From CAVPGH01 sp046726955 (GTDB lineage Bacteria > Acidobacteriota > Vicinamibacteria > Fen-336), in contig JBKPBQ010000486.1 of NCBI GenBank assembly GCA_046726955.1, forward strand, positions 1-8,368: a stretch of DNA of 8,368 bases. The letters are read 5' to 3'. How positions within the stretch are numbered: the stretch's first letter is position 1; each line of letters begins with the position of its first letter. The notes below the pieces were generated by a model. That model ran no database searches, was not told where the DNA came from, and saw nothing but the letters and a program-made list of their open reading frames with translations. Position numbers and translations under genes: made by a program. Shown piece after piece: positions 4,790 through 8,368 of this stretch.

Positions 4790-7420
4790 TCAGCCCAGCC
4801 GCTTCTTGAGCTCGGCGAGGAGGGCGAGCGCCTGGAGCGGCGTCAAGGCGTCGGGGTTGGCCTGCCGGAGGTCCTGCAGGACGGAGTCGTCCTTCCCCGA
4901 GAAGAGCGAGAGCTGGCGGCCGGGAGCGGGGGCCTCGTCCTCCGCGTGGGCGAGGCGAGGGCGGCCCTCGCGGTCGAACTCGGTGCGCTCGAGGTTGCCC
5001 AGGATCTCCTGGGCGCGCACGACCACCGGAGCGGGGAGGCCGGCGAGGCGCGCGACCTGGATGCCGAACGAACGGTCGGAGCCGCCCGGCTCGATCTTGC
5101 GCAGGAAGACGACCGAGTCCTGCCACTCCCGCGCGGAGACGTGGAGGTTGCCGACCGCAGGAAGATCGGCGGCGAGGTCGGTGAGCTCGTGGTAGTGGGT
5201 GGCGAAGAGCGTCTTGGGCCCGCCCGCCTCCTTCGCCACGTGCTCGGCGACGGCCCAGGCGATCGACAGCCCGTCGAAAGTGGCCGTGCCGCGCCCGATC
5301 TCGTCGAGGAGGACGAGGCTCCGGGCCGTGGCGTGCCGCAGGATGTGGGCGGTCTCCTGCATTTCCACCATGAAGGTCGACTGGCCGCGGAGGATCTGGT
5401 CGGAGGCGCCCACCCTCGTGAAGATCCGGTCGATCAGCCCGACCTTCGCCTCGCGCGCTGGCACGAAGCTGCCCATCTGGGCCAGGAGGGCGATGAGCGC
5501 CGTCTGCCGCAGGTAGGTCGACTTGCCGCCCATGTTGGGGCCGGTGAGGACGTAGAGGCGCGCCGCCCCCTCGCCCATGCGCAGGTCGTTGGCCACGAAG
5601 GGCTCGGAGAGCAGGCGCTCCATGACCGGATGGCGGCCCTCCACGTAGACGAGCTCGTCGCCGCGCGAGAGCCGCGGCTTGACGTAGTCGAAGCGGCAGG
5701 CCGCCTCCGCGAGGGAGGCGAGGACGTCGAGCGCGGCCACGGCGCGCGCGGTCTGCTGCAGGCGCCGCGACTCCGCGGCCACCGCTTGGCGGAGGTCCTC
5801 GAAGATCTTCGCCTCCCGGGCGAGGATGAGCTCGTCGGCGCTGAGGACCTTGTCCTCGTACTCCTTGAGCTCCGGCGTGATGAAGCGCTCGCCGCCGGCG
5901 ATCGTCTGCTTGCGCACGTAGTCGGCGGGGACGAGGCCGAGGTTCGATTTGCTGACCTCGATGTAGTAGCCGAAGACGCGGTTGAAGCGGACCTTCAGGG
6001 ACGAGATGCCGGTGCGCGCCCGCTCGCGCTCCTCGATGGCGGCGATCGTGGTGCGCCCGCCCCGGCTCGTGGCCCGAAGCTCGTCCAGCTCGGCGTCGAC
6101 ACCGTCGCGCACGAAGCCGCCCTCGCGCAGCGAGGCCGCCGGCGAGTCGACGAGCGTCGCCAACACCCGTCCCGCGAGATCGAGAGGCGGGTCCATGTCC
6201 TTCACGAGGGCCCGCACGAGCGGGGCTTCGCAGTCGGCGAGAGCCGCGGCGGCCGCAGGCAGGGCCTGGAGCGACTGCGCGAGCGCCGCGAGGTCGCGGG
6301 GGGAGGTGGTCCCGAGCGTCACCCGGCCCAGGATGCGGTCCGTGTCCTGGACGCCGCCGAGGGCTTCGCGCAGAGCGCCGCGCTGCACCGTGCGGAAGGC
6401 GAGCTCCTCGACGGCATCGAGCCGGTCCTGGATCCGCTCGAGCTCGGTAAGCGGCCGGAGGATCCATTCCCGGAGCGCCCGCGAGCCCATGGCCGTGCGG
6501 GTCTGGTCGAGCACGTCGAGGAGCGTCCCTCGGCGCGAGCCGTCCGTCAGGTTCTCGACGAGCTCGAGGTTGCGGCGGGTGAGGCTGTCCACCACGAGGA
6601 CGTCGCCGGGCCCGCGGGTGACGAGGCCCGTGACGTGCGTGACCTCGCGCTTCTGCGTGTCGCGGAGGTAGCGCAGCGCGGCGCCCGCCGCCCCGACCGC
6701 GCGGGTCAGGGAATCGCACCCGAACGCCTCGAGGTTCGCGACCCCGAAGTGCCCGAGGAGCTCGCGGCGAGCGGTTCCCGCTTCGAAGGACCGGTCTTCG
6801 ACCTCCGTCCGCGGAATCGCCCCTTCGGACTGCGCCGCATCCGTGAGGAACGCCGGCAGCTCGGCGCCGCGCCTCACCAGGATCTCGCGCGGCCGCGTGG
6901 CCCCGATCTCGTCCCGTAGCCGCTCGAAGCGTGCGGGGCCGTCCCACTCCGCGACGAAGAATTCGCCAGTGGTGGGCTCGAGCCAGGCCGCCCCCAGGCT
7001 CTGCGGCCCCGAGTCGAGGGCCAGTACGTATGAGGTCTCGGTCGCCTCGAGGGCCGCGGCCTCGAGCTGGGTGGAGGGCGTGACGACGCGCACCACCTCG
7101 CGCTTGACGACGCCCTTCGCGAAGCGCGGGTCCTCCATCTGCTCGCACAGCGCGACCCGGAAGCCCTGCTTGATGAGCCGGGCGATGTAGCCCTGGGCCG
7201 AGTGCCAGGGCACGCCGCACATGGGGATCGCCTGGCCGTCACGATCCTTGGAGCGGGAGGTGAGGGCGATCTCGAGCGCGCGCGCCGCCACCACCGCGTC
7301 GTCGAAGAACAGCTCGTAGAAGTCGCCCATCCGGAAGAACAGCAGCGCGTCGGGGTGCTCCGCCTTCATGCGGTGGTACTGCTGCATGGCGGGGGTCTGC
7401 ACGACCGTCGGAGCCGACAC
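4790..7420 (-). CDS. mutS: DNA mismatch repair protein MutS
   Basis: MutS recognises mispaired bases and small loops in DNA and recruits MutL. The 876-residue product (E. coli 853) has the full architecture. The mismatch-binding N-terminal domain contains FRMGDFYELF with the Phe-x-Glu motif at Phe34/Glu36. Connector, lever and clamp domains follow. The C-terminal ABC ATPase has Walker A TGPNMGGKS near residue 626 (nt 5522-5545), Walker B/signature LLDEIGRGTATFDG near 703-716, and the ATHYHEL switch near 738. The C-terminal helix ends TPLQALALLAELKKRLG, so the protein looks complete. I chose GTG at 7418-7420 because it restores the family N-terminus (MSAPTVVQTPAMQQY, like E. coli MSA...TPMMQQY). 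The ATG at 7387 would remove it, and the open frame further upstream only overlaps tsaB. No Shine-Dalgarno is seen. Confidence 0.97.
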   Translation of the reverse strand: MSAPTVVQTPAMQQYHRMKAEHPDALLFFRMGDFYELFFDDAVVAARALEIALTSRSKDRDGQAIPMCGVPWHSAQGYIARLIKQGFRVALCEQMEDPRFAKGVVKREVVRVVTPSTQLEAAALEATETSYVLALDSGPQSLGAAWLEPTTGEFFVAEWDGPARFERLRDEIGATRPREILVRRGAELPAFLTDAAQSEGAIPRTEVEDRSFEAGTARRELLGHFGVANLEAFGCDSLTRAVGAAGAALRYLRDTQKREVTHVTGLVTRGPGDVLVVDSLTRRNLELVENLTDGSRRGTLLDVLDQTRTAMGSRALREWILRPLTELERIQDRLDAVEELAFRTVQRGALREALGGVQDTDRILGRVTLGTTSPRDLAALAQSLQALPAAAAALADCEAPLVRALVKDMDPPLDLAGRVLATLVDSPAASLREGGFVRDGVDAELDELRATSRGGRTTIAAIEERERARTGISSLKVRFNRVFGYYIEVSKSNLGLVPADYVRKQTIAGGERFITPELKEYEDKVLSADELILAREAKIFEDLRQAVAAESRRLQQTARAVAALDVLASLAEAACRFDYVKPRLSRGDELVYVEGRHPVMERLLSEPFVANDLRMGEGAARLYVLTGPNMGGKSTYLRQTALIALLAQMGSFVPAREAKVGLIDRIFTRVGASDQILRGQSTFMVEMQETAHILRHATARSLVLLDEIGRGTATFDGLSIAWAVAEHVAKEAGGPKTLFATHYHELTDLAADLPAVGNLHVSAREWQDSVVFLRKIEPGGSDRSFGIQVARLAGLPAPVVVRAQEILGNLERTEFDREGRPRLAHAEDEAPAPGRQLSLFSGKDDSVLQDLRQANPDALTPLQALALLAELKKRLG

Positions 7421-7429
7421 GGGACGAGG

Positions 7430-7435
7430 AGTATA
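7430..7435 (-). promoter_or_regulatory. Possible -10 element of mutS
   Basis: On the minus strand TATACT lies 9 nt before the mutS GTG. A start site 6-7 nt downstream would leave a leader of only about 3 nt. No clear -35 box is found at 16-18 nt spacing. It overlaps the possible tsaB -10 element on the other strand. Confidence 0.4.
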
Positions 7436-7437
7436 AG
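7432..7437 (+). promoter_or_regulatory. Possible -10 element of tsaB-rimI
   Basis: TATAAG lies 23 nt before the tsaB GTG in the 40-bp gap between divergent genes, matching the -10 consensus at 4 of 6 positions. No clear -35 box is seen. If used, it cannot be bound by polymerase at the same time as the opposing mutS element. Confidence 0.35.
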
Positions 7438-7460
7438 CTAGCGGCCGGAGAGGGAATCGC

Positions 7461-8120
7461 GTGCGCCTCCTCGCCCTGGATACGACCACCCGGAACGGCA
7501 GCGCCGCCCTCCTCGAGGACGAAGAGGTCCGGGGCGAGATCCGGCGGACCGCGGAGAGCCACTCGAGCTGGGTCGTCGCGGCGGTCCGGGAGCTGACGTC
7601 GGCCGCGGGCTGGTCCATCCGCGACCTCGACGGCTATGCGGTCGCGGCCGGCCCGGGCTCCTTCACCGGCCTTCGCGTGGGTCTCTCGACGGTTCAGGGG
7701 CTCGCCCTCGCCGCGGGCCGGCCCTGCCTGGGCGTCACGACGCTCGATGCGCTCGGGTGGCTGGGTCGAGGTGCCGCGGACACCGTGGTCGCTCTCGTGG
7801 ACGCCTTTCGCAACGAGGTCTTCTACGGCCGTTACGACCGGGAAGGCCGGCCGTCTGGCGAGAGTGGAGTGGGGAAGCTCGAGCGCGCGCTCGATGGACT
7901 TCGCGGAACGATCGCGTTCCTCGGCGACGGTGCGCGCCGCTACGAGAAGGAGCTCCGCCTCCTCCAACCCGACGCCCGGCTTCTGGAGGGCGAGCCGTTC
8001 CTGGCGGTAGCGGTGGCGAGGCTGGCCCTGCCGCGACTGCGCGCCGGAGAGGGCATCTCTCCCGCGGCGCTCCGGCCCGTGTACCTCCGCGAGGCCGACA
8101 TCCGGAAGCCGGCGCCGTGA
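7461..8120 (+). CDS. tsaB: tRNA threonylcarbamoyladenosine biosynthesis protein TsaB
   Basis: TsaB is the non-catalytic partner of TsaD in the complex that, with TsaE, transfers threonylcarbamoyl to A37 of tRNAs reading ANN codons. The 219-residue product (E. coli 231) opens with the ASKHA-fold strand LLALDTTTRNGSAAL. It continues with SHSSWVVAAVRELTSAAG and the family hallmark AAGPGSFTGLRVGLSTVQGL near residues 61-80, followed by GVTTLDALG. The C-terminal part ends PVYLREADIRKPAP, a typical YLR ending. The GTG start has GGAGAGGG (7447-7454) 6 nt upstream. Its stop overlaps the rimI start as GTGA, giving the common tsaB-rimI translational pair. It diverges from mutS. Confidence 0.96.
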   Translation: MRLLALDTTTRNGSAALLEDEEVRGEIRRTAESHSSWVVAAVRELTSAAGWSIRDLDGYAVAAGPGSFTGLRVGLSTVQGLALAAGRPCLGVTTLDALGWLGRGAADTVVALVDAFRNEVFYGRYDREGRPSGESGVGKLERALDGLRGTIAFLGDGARRYEKELRLLQPDARLLEGEPFLAVAVARLALPRLRAGEGISPAALRPVYLREADIRKPAP

Positions 8121-8368
8121 GCCGTCCGCTGTTCCTCGACTCGGCCGGCGCGGCCGACGTTGCCGAGTTGCTGGCCCTCGAGCGGCAGAGCTTCACGCAC
8201 CCCTGGTCGGAGGGAAACTTCCGGGAGGCCGTGGGCGATCCGTCGCGGGTCGCGGCGCTCGTCCTCCGCGAGGCGCGCGGCGAGGGGCGAACGGCGGTCG
8301 TGGCCTACTGCATCTGCCAGATCGTGGCGGACGAGCTGCACATCCTCGACTTCGTCGTGGCCGCGGAG
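8117..8368 (+). CDS. rimI: Ribosomal-protein-alanine N-acetyltransferase RimI (5' part)
   Basis: The first 84 codons are present and the frame runs off the window. The start GTG at 8117-8119 overlaps the tsaB stop (GTGA). The sequence has the GNAT-fold RimI pattern: LLALERQSFTHPWSEGNF at about residues 18-37, a beta strand VVAYCICQIV, and DELHILDFVVAAE, which leads into the acetyl-CoA-binding strand. The acetyl-CoA loop (Q/RxxGxG/A) lies beyond the edge. RimI acetylates the N-terminal alanine of ribosomal protein bS18 in E. coli, and homologues are broader N-terminal acetyltransferases. Position directly after tsaB is the usual one. Confidence 0.92.
   Translation, partial: MSRPLFLDSAGAADVAELLALERQSFTHPWSEGNFREAVGDPSRVAALVLREARGEGRTAVVAYCICQIVADELHILDFVVAAE

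Noticed and set aside
4742..6919. Very long plus-strand open frame (725 codons) opposite mutS
   Set aside because: Its product is low-complexity and rich in Arg, Glu and Gly, with no recognisable domain, while the minus strand encodes a fully conserved MutS. Long antisense frames are expected at this G+C.
7421..7618. N-terminal extension of mutS
   Set aside because: It overlaps tsaB on the other strand and has no MutS similarity, whereas GTG at 7420 gives the family N-terminus.

Overview
The window is GC-rich, dense bacterial chromosome with no RNA gene, CRISPR array or transposon that I can see. The housekeeping genes sampled by hand run near 75% G+C. The E. coli-like MsrA, the housekeeping mutS and tsaB-rimI genes, the TPR plus S-layer-homology protein and the secreted VWFA protein of a type common in Acidobacteriota point to a GC-rich Gram-negative lineage such as Acidobacteriota or Methylomirabilota/Rokubacteria. 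The sequence alone does not decide which.

Layout. Positions 1-2336 read on the plus strand: the 3' part of a TPR/SLH-like envelope protein, a Crp/Fnr-family regulator, then a tightly packed pair made of a nucleotidyltransferase-fold protein and a 94-residue partner. Positions 2326-7420 read on the minus strand, so in transcription order mutS comes first. It is followed by a truncated PIN-domain (VapC-like) remnant, then an hsp20-msrA-VWFA cluster with tight junctions that converges on the plus-strand genes. From 7461 to the end the plus strand carries tsaB and the start of rimI, diverging from mutS across a 40-bp gap.

How the genes fit together. The hsp20-msrA-VWFA cluster combines a small heat-shock chaperone, a methionine sulfoxide reductase and an exported adhesion-type domain, which suggests a protein-damage or stress theme. 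mutS starts mismatch repair. tsaB and rimI form the common tRNA-t6A/ribosomal-acetylation pair. The segment from about 1582 to 3288 is lower in G+C (58-63% in sampled lines) and holds the accessory genes, so it looks like inserted or fast-evolving material between conserved genes.

The best candidates for something little described are the nucleotidyltransferase plus small-partner module (1582-2336) and the broken PIN gene fused against the mutS 3' end. A third is the pattern of minus-strand GTG starts (hsp20, mutS) that sit directly behind a -10-like hexamer with no ribosome binding site, suggesting leaderless mRNAs.
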